64,000 nucleotides of DNA from Streptomyces omiyaensis (GCF_014650895.1 NZ_BMVV01000024.1:58562-122561), one strand, 5' to 3'; shown: positions 24,159 to 33,231, counted from the first letter of the stretch. Notes: generated by a model from the sequence alone, not told the origin. Program-made: numbers and translations.

Positions 24159-25540
24159 TGGCAGCGGGCAAAGCGCTGGAGGCGTGGCGGGAGCTGAACG
24201 ACCGCCAGCAGGGCACGCTGGCCGTTGTCTTCGAGCTCGACCAGGGGGCCGAAACAAGCCGCCGGCGGAGCGCTGCCCGCGGGGAGTGGGACGACCGGCC
24301 CGCTTCGGAATGGCGGACCATCGACTTCGCGCACGAGCCCGGCGACCGCCGGGCGTTCGGCTGGACCCTGATGCAGGAGCGGCTGGCGAGCAGGGGCTGG
24401 GACAACCAGGGCAACGGCTCGACCGTCGCGGCCCTGGCCGCCCGCGGACTGCTCGAACGCGATGCGCGCCCGACGACCTTCGGGTTCATGCACCAGGTAC
24501 GGCTGACCCGCGCCGGACGGGCGGCGGCGCGGGCAGGAACCGCCGACACCCCCGGCGGGCCGCGCAAGGCCTCGCTCGGTGAGCGGTCCTGGGAGGTCCT
24601 GGCCATGCTGTGGAGGGCCGACACCCGAGGCGGGATCCTGCCCTGGGGCCACTCCCCGACCATCGAGAACGTGCTGATCAAAAAGCACGTGCCGCCGCTG
24701 GCGGAATCGGTCTCGCCCGGCAGCGGCTACCGCATCACCGACCGGGGCAAGGACTTCTACCGCCAGCAGTACGCCGCCCACGCCGCCGCGCACCCGAACG
24801 TGACCGCGCCCCACCCCGACGGCGCCCGGGCCGAGCCCTGGCCGGCCGAGGCGGACACGCGGCTCGCACGCCTCGCCCGCACCCGCCGGGCACTGGCCGC
24901 CGCCTGGAAGGAAGCCCGCGACCAGCACCAGGCGGCGCAGGCCGAGGCGCAGCCGCCCGCCGCCACCGGGCTCGCCGCCCAGGAGCGCGAGCGGTACCTG
25001 CGGGCTCTGCCCGACGAAGCCGCCCGGCTGCGGGCCGACCGCGCCCTGTTGTGGCAGGACACCGCCCGGCAGCGCGCCGAGCAGGCCGCCGCCGACACCG
25101 CGCGCCTGGAGGAGCTGCTCACCGAGGCCGCCCGCGCCTGGGCCGCCGCCGCCCTGCGCGGTTTCAACGCGGCGGTCGGCGGCGTCGACCCGCTCGCCGT
25201 GCTGCCCGCCGCGGACGACCCGGCCGAGTGGGCGGACCCCCGGCTCGTGCCTCCCGCGCAGACCGGCGTCCACGGGCTCGACGACGACGCCGTGCGCCTG
25301 TACGCCGCGGCGGTCGGGACACCCCGCAAACGGCGCGGCCCGGCGCCGAAGGAGCGCCGCGCCTGGGCCCGGACGCTGGCGCGGGAAGTCCCCGAGCCGG
25401 GGGCGCCGTATGCGGAACTGGCCTGGTGGCTCACCGACCAGCTCGCGGGCGGCTCCCTCGTACGGCGCCTGCACCCCCACCGACTGGCCGCCGAAGCGGC
25501 CGTCCAGAGCACCGAGACCAAGGAGCACCAGCCGCAATGA
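24158..25540 (+). CDS. Protein with two winged-helix units and coiled coil
   Basis: 460 residues. Residues about 45-130 (STVAALAARGLLERDARP, HQVRLTRAGRAAAR) and 135-210 (PTIENVLIKKHVPPLAESV, GYRITDRGKDFYRQQYA) each read as a winged helix, a marker of DNA binding. A long Ala/Arg-rich coiled coil follows (LARTRRALAAAWKEARDQHQ onward), then a C-terminal domain with KERRAWARTLAREV. It may organise or regulate the recombinase encoded downstream. No exact family is known to me. Confidence 0.72.
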   Translation: MAAGKALEAWRELNDRQQGTLAVVFELDQGAETSRRRSAARGEWDDRPASEWRTIDFAHEPGDRRAFGWTLMQERLASRGWDNQGNGSTVAALAARGLLERDARPTTFGFMHQVRLTRAGRAAARAGTADTPGGPRKASLGERSWEVLAMLWRADTRGGILPWGHSPTIENVLIKKHVPPLAESVSPGSGYRITDRGKDFYRQQYAAHAAAHPNVTAPHPDGARAEPWPAEADTRLARLARTRRALAAAWKEARDQHQAAQAEAQPPAATGLAAQERERYLRALPDEAARLRADRALLWQDTARQRAEQAAADTARLEELLTEAARAWAAAALRGFNAAVGGVDPLAVLPAADDPAEWADPRLVPPAQTGVHGLDDDAVRLYAAAVGTPRKRRGPAPKERRAWARTLAREVPEPGAPYAELAWWLTDQLAGGSLVRRLHPHRLAAEAAVQSTETKEHQPQ

Positions 25541-25602
25541 ACACCGATCAGGCCGATAGCCCGGCCCTCACCGCCCCGTCGTTCCTCGGAACGCGGTCGT
25601 GA
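25537..25602 (+). CDS. Possible 21-aa coupling peptide
   Basis: ATG 25537 overlaps the upstream stop (ATGA) and the stop overlaps the recombinase GTG 25599 (GTGA). The product is only MNTDQADSPALTAPSFLGTR plus one residue. It may exist purely to couple translation of the recombinase. Confidence 0.4.
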   Translation: MNTDQADSPALTAPSFLGTRS

Positions 25603-27266
25603 GCGAGATCCTCGCGCGCACCGCGGCATCGGGCGGCCGGTTCTCCCCGTTCACCCGCTGCCCGTCGTGCGACCTGGTCACCCAACCGGACTCCGCCGAG
25701 TACGCGACGCGCGGCGACGGCACCGTCGACTGGACCGTGGCGGCGCGGGTGCGCTGCGCGGCGTGCGGGCACCGGCACGCCATCACGCTCGCCGACGTCC
25801 TGCCCGCGACCACCACCCACACCTGCGTGCGCTGCGCCACCGAGTCGCCGTGCCCGGCGGCGGCCGCCCGGATGGTGTGCCCCGGCTGCGGCCTGTCCAA
25901 CCAGGGCCCCGCTACCGCCTACCGCACGGTCGCCGACCAGCTCCTCGACGCCGAGTACCGGCACGCCCTGGAGCAGCAGGCCCGGCTCAACGCCGCCAAG
26001 CAAGCCCACCCGGAGCGCGCCGCCGCCCTGGGCCTGTCCCTGCCGCCCACCCCGGCCTCCCTCGACCGCGTCCGGGTGCCGGAGGAGGAAGACGAGCAGG
26101 TCGACGCCGAGGTCCTGCCCGTATCCGGGCGGCCCGCCGGGGACCCCGCGCCGGAGGCCGAGGACGAGGTGGTGGAGGCTGAGCTCGTCGAGGACGGCCC
26201 GGTCGACGGCGCGGGCGAGGTCGCCGCGCACGACCCGGCGGCCGCCGTGCTGGCCGCGATGAACAAGAAGGCCGCCGAGAAGCTGTACAACGACCGGCCG
26301 CACAAGACGAAGACCGGATACGCGCGGGACTGGGCGCTGTGGGTCGAGTTCCACCAGTGGCTGGAGCAGCAGACCGGCGTCCGTCTCCAGCTGAGCGACA
26401 TCGACGTCGGTACCTTCGTCGGATTCGTGACGTGGCTGGACGAGATCAAGGAAGCCGCTCCGAGCTCGATCGAGCGCCGGGTCACCGGCGTCTGCTCGGA
26501 GGCTCGCCGGTACGGCTACACCGTCCCCAAGGAGGCCCGGGCGGCCGCCACCCAGGCACTCAAGCCGCTGAAGCTGGACGAGGAGCGGCAGAAGCGCGGA
26601 CGCGGGAAGGCCGCCGCGATCACTCCGGCCGACCTGAAGAAGATGAACACCGCTCCGGTGAAGGTGCAGCGGCCTACGGATCCGGCCGCCTCCCGGTCCC
26701 GGGTCCTGGTCGTGCCGGAGCTCGCCCGGCTGCGGGACCGCGCTCTGCACACCCTCCGGTTCGCCGTCGCGGGCCGCAACGGCGAGATGAGCAAGCTCGA
26801 CGACAGCCACATCCGGCTCGTCGCCGAGGGCCTGGAGGTCCACGTCCCCTCCGTGAAGGGCCGCCCCGCCCGCGATGTGGTCGTCGCCTACGGCGAGAAC
26901 CTCGACACCTGCCCGGTCCGCTGCTGGAACGCATGGCTGGAGGCGAAGCTCGCCGCCGGCGCAGCCCCCGACGGCCCGGCGTTCCTGGGCGTCGACCAGT
27001 GGGGCAACCTCAGCACCAAGCGGCTGTCCCCCGACGGCTGCGGCCGGGCACTCACCCGCTCCGCGAAGTACGCGGGCCTGACGGGACGGCGGATCACCGG
27101 TCACTCCGCCCGCCGAGGGCTCGTCACCACCGGCCGCCGCAAGGACAAGCGCGTCGAAAAGCTGCGCACCCAGGGCGGCTGGGCCAAGAACTCCCCCGTC
27201 TTCTGGGAGTACGTCGACGAAGGCGACAAGTGGGAGGACAACGCAACCGAAGGGATCGGACTGTGA
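25599..27266 (+). CDS. Tyrosine recombinase fused to N-terminal zinc ribbons
   Basis: 555 residues. Residues 18-95 hold three to four CxxC pairs (TRCPSCD, VRCAACGHRH, TCVRCATESPC, VCPGCGLS), an unusual extension for an integrase. An acidic linker follows, then the SAM-like core-binding domain (TKTGYARDWALWVEFHQWLE). The catalytic domain keeps Arg in AVAGRNGEMS, the HSARR box and a final Tyr in FWEYVDEG after GGWAKN. It therefore looks active and could mediate integration, dimer resolution or excision. It ends a coupled operon; its stop overlaps the next GTG. Confidence 0.85.
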   Translation: MSEILARTAASGGRFSPFTRCPSCDLVTQPDSAEYATRGDGTVDWTVAARVRCAACGHRHAITLADVLPATTTHTCVRCATESPCPAAAARMVCPGCGLSNQGPATAYRTVADQLLDAEYRHALEQQARLNAAKQAHPERAAALGLSLPPTPASLDRVRVPEEEDEQVDAEVLPVSGRPAGDPAPEAEDEVVEAELVEDGPVDGAGEVAAHDPAAAVLAAMNKKAAEKLYNDRPHKTKTGYARDWALWVEFHQWLEQQTGVRLQLSDIDVGTFVGFVTWLDEIKEAAPSSIERRVTGVCSEARRYGYTVPKEARAAATQALKPLKLDEERQKRGRGKAAAITPADLKKMNTAPVKVQRPTDPAASRSRVLVVPELARLRDRALHTLRFAVAGRNGEMSKLDDSHIRLVAEGLEVHVPSVKGRPARDVVVAYGENLDTCPVRCWNAWLEAKLAAGAAPDGPAFLGVDQWGNLSTKRLSPDGCGRALTRSAKYAGLTGRRITGHSARRGLVTTGRRKDKRVEKLRTQGGWAKNSPVFWEYVDEGDKWEDNATEGIGL

Positions 27267-27721
27267 CGAGAGAGTTAGGCGGCACGCTGTACGAGGGGAC
27301 GCCGCCGGTGGTGGCCGTGCCGACCGGTCTGCCGATGACCGACGGCACGGTGCTCGCCGCGCTGGTTCTGGTCGTGGAGCCGGACGTGGACGAGGTGGAG
27401 GTGAAGGATTTCGTCACTCGCTACGGTCTGGCCCCCCGGGACGAGGTCGCCCGTGCCGCCGATTCGCAGGCGCGCTGGACGCTGGAGAACGATGGGCGGG
27501 TGACGATCCAGCTCCTGTGCGAGGAGAGCGCCGCACGCATCGTGATCCCCTCGGACCCGCGTATCCACCGGTGGGCGGCCCTGGCCCGGTACGGCGGCGG
27601 CAGCATCTCCCTGATCGTCTCGCCTGGCCTGCCCGACGCCGAGATGACAACCCTCGGCCGCCATCTCGGGCCCTACGGCGGCCCGTACTGGCACCTCAGC
27701 GTCGGCTGCCTCCCACTCTGA
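27263..27721 (+). CDS. Uncharacterised protein following the recombinase
   Basis: 152 residues, beta-rich (VLAALVLVVEPDVDEVEVKDF, RIVIPSDPRIHRWAALARYGG). GTG 27263 overlaps the recombinase stop. No membrane segment or Cys cluster. It is the last gene of the operon that began at 22167. Family not recognised. Confidence 0.7.
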   Translation: MTRELGGTLYEGTPPVVAVPTGLPMTDGTVLAALVLVVEPDVDEVEVKDFVTRYGLAPRDEVARAADSQARWTLENDGRVTIQLLCEESAARIVIPSDPRIHRWAALARYGGGSISLIVSPGLPDAEMTTLGRHLGPYGGPYWHLSVGCLPL

Positions 27722-27855
27722 CGCCCACCTTCGCCCCTTCCCGGGGTCGGATCTCGGCCCGCAGCCGAAGTCCCGGCCCCGGCGCCGACCGGCGCGAGCG
27801 GCAGACACCACCCACGACCTGACCGCGCCGGGCGGTGCCGGGGGAGCGGGGGTCC

Positions 27856-27875
27856 GGGGGCCGGCGAAGGCCCCC
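27856..27875. terminator. Bidirectional hairpin between convergent genes
   Basis: Arms GGGGGCC and GGCCCCC with a six-base loop, between the plus-strand stop at 27721 and the minus-strand stop at 27958. The 236-bp gap has no gene. Confidence 0.55.
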
Positions 27876-27957
27876 GCGACCACCGGTCCCCGCCACAGAC
27901 ACCGCCCACCGACCTCAACCTTTCCCGATCGCACGGCCGGATGTCCGGTCCGCCCCG

Positions 27958-29016
27958 TCAGGCTTCTTCGGCGGCTTCGCGGCTGAAAGGGCGTACCTGT
28001 GGCGAATGGTGGAGCAGGCCGTCCATGAAGGCCTGGTAGCGGTACAGGTCGTCGGACCAGCCGGGTATCAGGAGGTACTGCACGGCGCTGAGGGCGATGG
28101 CGGCCTCACCCGCGGCTCCGGCTGGCACGATGCCGCCGACGCGGGCCCACTGATCCCACATCACGTGGTTCATCAGCTGGCGGACGATCTCCGGGTTCCC
28201 TACCGCCTTGCTCAGCAGTATCGCCAGCGTGCCGGAGGCCTTGGTGCACGCGCGAACCGCCGAGCACAGCAATCCGTCGTCGGCCTGCTCGACGGCCCGC
28301 ATCAGGCCGAGCAGCCCGGCCGCCATGGGTGACTGCGCCATCAGATCGACGCCGGCGAGCGCGGCCTCGCGGTGAGCGGCACGCACGCGGTCGAACGTCT
28401 CCGTGCCCTCCGGCCACGTGGCCTCCCAGGACTCCATCAGGCCTTCGAACCCGACATCCCCGACTCCGCCGACCATCATCCGGGCGCCGGGTACGGTCAG
28501 GGCTGGGTGGAAGAGGTTCGGGACCGAGCGGGACGGGGGGAGCTCGAAGCCCGCCTCAGCCGCGCCGGCACGCAGCGTTCCGTCGAAGTCTTGCCGCGGG
28601 GAGTGCCGGTTCCTCAGCAGCCGGGCCGCGATCTGTTCTCGTGCGTCGAACGCCTCGTCGGAATCACCGTCGGGTACCTGCCCGATGTCGACCCCCGCTC
28701 GTTCCAGAGGCCGTTTCAGTGCCGCGAGCAGAGCGTCCCGCAGGCGTGCGGCGCTCTGCGGGGTGTCGTCGATCGCCCAGAAGACCCATCCGGCCCAGCC
28801 GATACGGCGTCCCTGGGCCGAGAGCATGGCCAGCTCGATGGTCCGTTTCACGACCTCGGGCCGGATGGCCCCGTCGGAGTCGCGCCAGTACTTCGTCCTG
28901 GGCAGCCACAGTCGTTGCCTCCACCGTTCCAGCTGCGTGGGCGTCACCGTGTGCCCGTATCTCTCGACCTCGACGGTGAGCGCGAGTTCGAGGCGGGAGG
29001 GCTTCTTGCGGGGCAC
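27958..29016 (-). CDS. Uncharacterised helical protein with N-terminal MerR-like segment
   Basis: 352 residues from GTG 29016, which follows AGGAG by seven bases; a longer frame to 29349 crosses the small gene at 29019. The first 60 residues (RYGHTVTPTQLERWRQRLWLP and TKYWRDSDG) look like a helix-turn-helix of the kind seen in phage-type regulators. The rest is almost all helix (AAHREAALAGVDLMAQSPMA). A DNA-binding role is likely; no family name. Confidence 0.68.
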   Translation of the reverse strand: MPRKKPSRLELALTVEVERYGHTVTPTQLERWRQRLWLPRTKYWRDSDGAIRPEVVKRTIELAMLSAQGRRIGWAGWVFWAIDDTPQSAARLRDALLAALKRPLERAGVDIGQVPDGDSDEAFDAREQIAARLLRNRHSPRQDFDGTLRAGAAEAGFELPPSRSVPNLFHPALTVPGARMMVGGVGDVGFEGLMESWEATWPEGTETFDRVRAAHREAALAGVDLMAQSPMAAGLLGLMRAVEQADDGLLCSAVRACTKASGTLAILLSKAVGNPEIVRQLMNHVMWDQWARVGGIVPAGAAGEAAIALSAVQYLLIPGWSDDLYRYQAFMDGLLHHSPQVRPFSREAAEEA

Positions 29017-29018
29017 GG

Positions 29019-29195
29019 TCAGCTCCTGCGGTTCGGGTTGCCGGTGGACATGAGGGTGTAGAGGACGGCTGCCGTTCCCATGGCGCTTGCCCACGCCGGG
29101 CTCTGGGCGGCCACGACGCCGCCGGCGACGGCCAGCAGCAGAACGACCAGGCGTCGGCCGCCTCCCTTCCGGGGCGGGAGCGGATCGCTGTTCAC
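29019..29195 (-). CDS. Small two-helix membrane protein, 58 residues
   Basis: GTG 29195 is preceded by AAGGAGA, and the stop at 29019 is two bases before the next gene start. After a basic start (PPRKGGGRR) comes a hydrophobic helix LVVLLLAVAGGVVAA and a second, ASAMGTAAVLYTLM. It is likely translated with the gene at 27958. Function unknown. Confidence 0.7.
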   Translation of the reverse strand: MNSDPLPPRKGGGRRLVVLLLAVAGGVVAAQSPAWASAMGTAAVLYTLMSTGNPNRRS

Positions 29196-29558
29196 GTGGA
29201 CGGTCTCCTTCCGATGGTCCTCCTACCCGAGGGATGGCGGACAGGACAGGGCTGTCGCCCGGGAGCTCCGGAGCCGCTCTGCCTGTCCATCTCCCCACAC
29301 CGGCCCCGGCGAAGTGCAGAAAACTTCGCGGGGTAGTCCTCAGCGCCACGCCGGAGCAGCCTGATCAGGCCCGCGGTCATCGCCTACACTCGTGCCCGCA
29401 CCAGCGGCCAGTCGCGTACCGCCGCCCGCCGGACGTCCTCGCTCCCACGCAGCAGGGCCAGGCCAAGGTCTCCCGGGGCCCGCGCAGTGAATCCTTCCCC
29501 GTCACGAGGACACTCCCGTACGGCGAAGGCGTGGGCGTCGCCGTGAACGGAGCATCCC
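29196..29558. other. Intergenic region without a supported gene
   Basis: 363 bases between divergent genes. It contains a bulged dyad GGCGGACAG / CTGTCGCC near 29234-29257 and little else. Promoters for both directions should lie here, but no clear -35/-10 pair is seen. Confidence 0.45.
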
Positions 29559-31187
29559 GTGCCGAAGAAGCAGACCACCGCCTCGAAGAAGGCCCGAACC
29601 GATGCCCGCCAGGGCCAGAAGTTCACCACCTCCTACCGCCGCCACGAAAAGCCCGGGCTGTCTCCTGCCGAGCTCCTGGCGCTCGGGGTCGCCAACGAAC
29701 GCAGGCGCGCAGCGAAGCACACCGGTGACGACTGGAGCTGGGAGGCGAACACCGCCCAGAACCGGATGTGGGAGCTGGAGGCGTGGGAGAAGCAGCGGGC
29801 CGGTCGTGACGTCCGGATCTGGAGCGCGGTCGTCGAGGTGAAGACCTCCGCTCTCGACGAGGACGACGCCTGGCACCGGCTGGCCCTCTACACCCGCCAC
29901 CCCTACCACCGCACCAGTGGCGATCTCCTGCACTCCGCCTGGGCGATCGGGGGAGCGGGCGACGACGAACACGGGCATCCCCGCACCTACGCGCCGGTCG
30001 ACCCCGGCGCCCTCACGGTTGAGGAACGGGCGCGTCTGGACGCGGACTACCCCCGGATCTTCCAGCACCTCGACACCCGCGGCGAGAAGTACGGGCCGTG
30101 GGAGCAGGCCCAGGTCCGGCACTACGTGCAGAGCCTGCGTCGCGCCGCGATCCGGCACGCCGAGGCCACGCCGACCGGCAAGGGCCCGGCAGATCAGCCC
30201 GCCGCCGCCGACTCCTCCCCCGGCTCTTTGCCACGCGGGCTGGAGCTGACCTACTGGCGCGCCCACTACCGGGTCGAGTTCCTCGCCGGCATGGACGAGG
30301 CATCCGCCCTGCCGCGCGCCGAAGAACTGGCCGCAACGATCGTGGACCACGCCGGCCGCCCGGTCGGGACCGTCGTCGCCGGTTCGATCCGGGCGGACGA
30401 CGGGTTCCACAATCACGTCGACGGAATGTGGAACCATCCCGCGGCCGACACGATGGGCTCCCTCACCCGCTGGCACCTGTGGCAGGACTACGAGGACGTC
30501 CTGGCCGGGGCCGAGTCCGGTCGCCCGGTCGGATCCCCGCGGGCTCTGGCCGCCATCTACGCCAGGGCGGCCGACGAGCTGGCCGCGCAGTACGGACAGC
30601 ACCTGAGCGGGATGGCCGAACACGAGGCGAAGCTGCACACCCAGCCGGACGGTGCCCGCACCTACACCAGCCCGTCCCGGATGCAGCAGGTCATCGCCCA
30701 GGCACGCGAGACGGCCGCCGGGAAGTCTCCGGCAGAGCTGCGTGAGATGGCGGAACACGCTGAGTACATGGCGCGCCGCGTCTACGGCAAGGTCGTCGAG
30801 TCCGACGCCGATGTGCGGCGCATCGAGACCACCGAGCAGCAGGCGAAGACCTGGGCGTTCCTGGCCGACGAGGTCGAGTCCTTCGTATCCACCTTCGGCA
30901 TGCACGCGGCAGGCTGGCCGCTCCTCGGCGTCACCTGGGAGTACGAGACCGATGCCGAAGGCCACTACCTTGGGTTCTGGGCGGAAACCCGTGACGGCGA
31001 TCGTGACCTTGTCGGACTGTGGCCGCACGAGGACGGGTACCCCGTCGGCGCCTACGAGATCGTCATCCAGACCCGCTCGACGGCACGGCCTCTGACCGTT
31101 CCGCACGGCCCGGAAGGGACCGCCCCCTCCGACCCGGTGCAAAGCGCGGTGGACGAGCGTGCACGCCGACTCGGGCGAGGCGCCTGA
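29559..31187 (+). CDS. Large uncharacterised plasmid protein
   Basis: 542 residues, starting VPKKQTTASKKARTDARQGQ, a basic disordered N-terminus. A globular alpha/beta region follows (WSAVVEVKTSALDEDDAWHR, GLELTYWRAHYRVEFLAGMD), then helices and a final domain with WEYETDAEGHYLGFWAET. Trp and His are frequent. No catalytic motif or membrane segment. Weak AGG upstream; GTG 29559 is the first good start. It has the general look of the variable proteins found next to polyvalent-protein genes. Confidence 0.75.
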   Translation: MPKKQTTASKKARTDARQGQKFTTSYRRHEKPGLSPAELLALGVANERRRAAKHTGDDWSWEANTAQNRMWELEAWEKQRAGRDVRIWSAVVEVKTSALDEDDAWHRLALYTRHPYHRTSGDLLHSAWAIGGAGDDEHGHPRTYAPVDPGALTVEERARLDADYPRIFQHLDTRGEKYGPWEQAQVRHYVQSLRRAAIRHAEATPTGKGPADQPAAADSSPGSLPRGLELTYWRAHYRVEFLAGMDEASALPRAEELAATIVDHAGRPVGTVVAGSIRADDGFHNHVDGMWNHPAADTMGSLTRWHLWQDYEDVLAGAESGRPVGSPRALAAIYARAADELAAQYGQHLSGMAEHEAKLHTQPDGARTYTSPSRMQQVIAQARETAAGKSPAELREMAEHAEYMARRVYGKVVESDADVRRIETTEQQAKTWAFLADEVESFVSTFGMHAAGWPLLGVTWEYETDAEGHYLGFWAETRDGDRDLVGLWPHEDGYPVGAYEIVIQTRSTARPLTVPHGPEGTAPSDPVQSAVDERARRLGRGA

Positions 31188-31421
31188 CACACCCCTTTCC
31201 AAGGTTCTCCGCGCCCCTTCGGAGCAGGTGCTCGAGGAACGCCCCGCCCGCGTGGGCGGCCTCGGTCCTGCGAAGAAGGGGCGTGCCTCGTGCACCCTCC
31301 CGCCACAGTGCCCGGAGCGGTGCGGCCAGAGCGCGGGGGCACCTGAACGTGTCCAGCGGCGGCGTGTGGCGCCTGGAGCTTCAGGGGAAGGGCGTGCGCC
31401 GCTGGCGTAGCGGGGAAGACC

Positions 31422-31455
31422 GCGGCCCGCCCCTTGACCGGGGTGGGCGGGCCGC
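31422..31455 (-). terminator. Terminator after the 46-aa Trp-rich gene
   Basis: Perfect 11-bp arms GCGGCCCGCCC and GGGCGGGCCGC with a 12-base loop, 20 bp downstream of the small minus-strand gene. Confidence 0.8.
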
Positions 31456-31474
31456 ATCGTGTCTGCGGGGAGGG

Positions 31475-31615
31475 TCAGATCCTGCCGGTGCCGCTGTGGG
31501 CGCCCCACTCGGGGTCGGCGATGCCCCAGCCGATGTCGGGCTGGCGCCGGTTCCACTCCGGGTCGCTCGTGGCGCCCCAGCCCGCGTCGCCGTTTCCCCA
31601 TCCGCTGTCGTGCAT
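31475..31615 (-). CDS. Trp-rich repeat peptide, 46 residues
   Basis: ATG 31615 follows AGGGAAGGGG. The product has three GWG steps and two DPEW steps (DSGWGNGDAGWGATSDPEWN then DIGWGIADPEWGAHSG) with no Cys and few hydrophobics. It is built from an imperfect repeat and has its own downstream terminator, which argues against a chance frame. The Trp/Asp/Gly pattern could be a ligand-binding or aggregation motif, or a precursor peptide; no modifying enzyme is encoded nearby. Confidence 0.6.
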   Translation of the reverse strand: MHDSGWGNGDAGWGATSDPEWNRRQPDIGWGIADPEWGAHSGTGRI

Positions 31616-31794
31616 GGCGGTGCCCCTTCCCTGTGCGTGGCGCGCTGGTGCTGCGCCGGTGGGGTGACCGTAACCTCAGGTCGAGGCAGCGCACCAGGTC
31701 CGGTACTCGAACAGTCGTAGGATTTCGGGAACGGGTGCGGGACCGCTTCCCCCGTCGCCCGCACCTTCTCCGCTCGCGCCAGAAAGCCGCCGCC

Positions 31795-31998
31795 ATGACC
31801 GCCCCCGCGCCCTTCCGCCCGCTCCCGAAGAACCTCACGGCGGAGCTGTGCCCGCCCGATCAGCGGGGGGCCTGTGCCCGCTGCGGGGCGACGTGCCATC
31901 GTTTCGGGCCCGGAGGCTGCCCCTTGTGCCAGGCATGTCAGGCCACCGCGCCCGGCGTGCAGTACACCCACCGCTCCCCGGCGCCTACGGCCGGGTGA
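31795..31998 (+). CDS. Small zinc-finger-like protein
   Basis: 67 residues. ARCGATCHRFGPGGCPLCQAC gives six Cys and one His in 21 residues, a compact zinc-binding knuckle. Weak ribosome binding site; ATG 31795. A monocistronic small DNA- or RNA-binding protein is likely. Confidence 0.6.
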   Translation: MTAPAPFRPLPKNLTAELCPPDQRGACARCGATCHRFGPGGCPLCQACQATAPGVQYTHRSPAPTAG

Positions 31999-32100
31999 CC
32001 CGCGCCCTCAACTCGTAGCGGGCGCCGCCCCGGGAGGCCGCGGTGAACCTGGTGGCGGGCCCGGCCAGGGTCGCCGTGGTGCCCGAGCAGCGGTCCGGCC

Positions 32101-32466
32101 TCAGCCCTTCTCGACCTTGATCGAGGACACCTTGTCGTCGAACCCGCCGTCGAGGCGGGCGAGGTCGGCCGTCAGCACGAGGGAACTCCCCTTCAGGCCG
32201 GGCTCGGTGAAGAGCGTGACCTTCCAGCCGGCGGGGACCCGTACGGAGCTGATGAGGTCGTCGCCGACCTGGTCCTCGCCGAGCACGGTGTACGTCCCCG
32301 CGCCGAGCACCGCGGATCGCCCTGCGAAGTCGGCGTGCTCGAAGACCCTGGGCACCAGCCCGGCGGAAGCGGGCTGCTGGTCGAGGAAGGAACTCAGCGA
32401 AAGGGTGCTCCCCTCGCGGATTCGCTGCTCGAACCCGAACCCAAGCTGCGACTGACTGTCCACCAT
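32101..32466 (-). CDS. Beta/gamma-crystallin-like calcium-binding protein
   Basis: 121 residues. FEHADFAGRSAVLGAGTYTVL begins a Greek-key pair, and two canonical (D/N)(D/N)xx(S/T)S calcium clamps are present: DDLISSVRV and DDKVSSIKV. LFTEPGLKGSS is the second Greek-key hairpin. ATG 32466 is chosen; a longer frame begins at TTG 32529. There is no signal peptide, so it may be cytoplasmic or non-classically exported. Calcium binding is predicted from the motifs. Confidence 0.8.
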   Translation of the reverse strand: MVDSQSQLGFGFEQRIREGSTLSLSSFLDQQPASAGLVPRVFEHADFAGRSAVLGAGTYTVLGEDQVGDDLISSVRVPAGWKVTLFTEPGLKGSSLVLTADLARLDGGFDDKVSSIKVEKG

Positions 32467-32667
32467 GCGGCAGTGCACCTGGCTTTCCGGCCTCTTCGGC
32501 ACCGATGCCGAGCCGATCGGCCCGGGCAATGCCCCCGACGGACCGGCATCACGTGCTGGGCACCGTGCCCGTGTCGAGTGTAGGAGCGGCCCGGTCCGCC
32601 GGCGCGCCCGCTTGGCCCATCGGAGGCCCGGCCGGCGTCCGCGCGGCGATGACCGACCGCCCGGCTG

Positions 32668-33231
32668 TCACGGCCGCCCCCACAGGTTGTCTGCGTCCCA
32701 GTCCCAGCTCGCCTGACCTGCGAGGCGGGCCATGGCCTCCGGGGCGGGCCGCCAGTCCCGGGAGACGTACGGCGCCTCGGCGGCAAGCCGGGTCAGCGCC
32801 CGCTCCCAGGACAGGACTTCGGCGTCGTTGAGGAGCTGCTCGGCGCGACGGCTCACGATGCGGCGGCGAAGGTGCTGAGCAAGGTCGGGACGCACATCCG
32901 GGTAGTGGCCGCCGGCCTCACCCGGCCACGGTATCCAGGTGCGCCGGTAGATCCAGCCTTCGCAGAAAACGCAGTGGGCAAGCTGGATGGCGTGCAGCGG
33001 CGCCCGCACGGCGACGGGCATCGGCAGCGGCCGGTACACGACCAGGGTGCCACGGTGACGGCACTCCGGGGAGCGCCAGGTGCTCGGACCCGAGTCCATG
33101 CGCCAGAAAAATTCCTCCAGGGGCACGGCCGGCCGCTCGGTCGCGGCCAGCGGGTCCTCGCACCAGGGCAGGACGCTGCGAAGCCACCACATGATCCAGC
33201 TGTTCCACAACCGCCGCCCCAGTCGCTGCAC
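32668..33231 (-). CDS. Uncharacterised Trp-rich protein
   Basis: 187 residues with a Trp-rich start (RLWNSWIMWWLRSVLPWCED) and a CVFCEGWIYRRTWIPW motif that may bind zinc with a second pair. C-terminal helices (SRRAEQLLNDAEVLSWERAL). Not recognised. A similar EFTCLCCGEDWARDK block occurs in the frame at 39491-39901, so the two may be distant relatives. Confidence 0.6.
   Translation of the reverse strand: MQRLGRRLWNSWIMWWLRSVLPWCEDPLAATERPAVPLEEFFWRMDSGPSTWRSPECRHRGTLVVYRPLPMPVAVRAPLHAIQLAHCVFCEGWIYRRTWIPWPGEAGGHYPDVRPDLAQHLRRRIVSRRAEQLLNDAEVLSWERALTRLAAEAPYVSRDWRPAPEAMARLAGQASWDWDADNLWGRP

Noticed and set aside
29502..31838. 778-codon minus-strand frame
   Set aside because: Antisense to the 542-aa gene at 29559; low-complexity composition and no domain.
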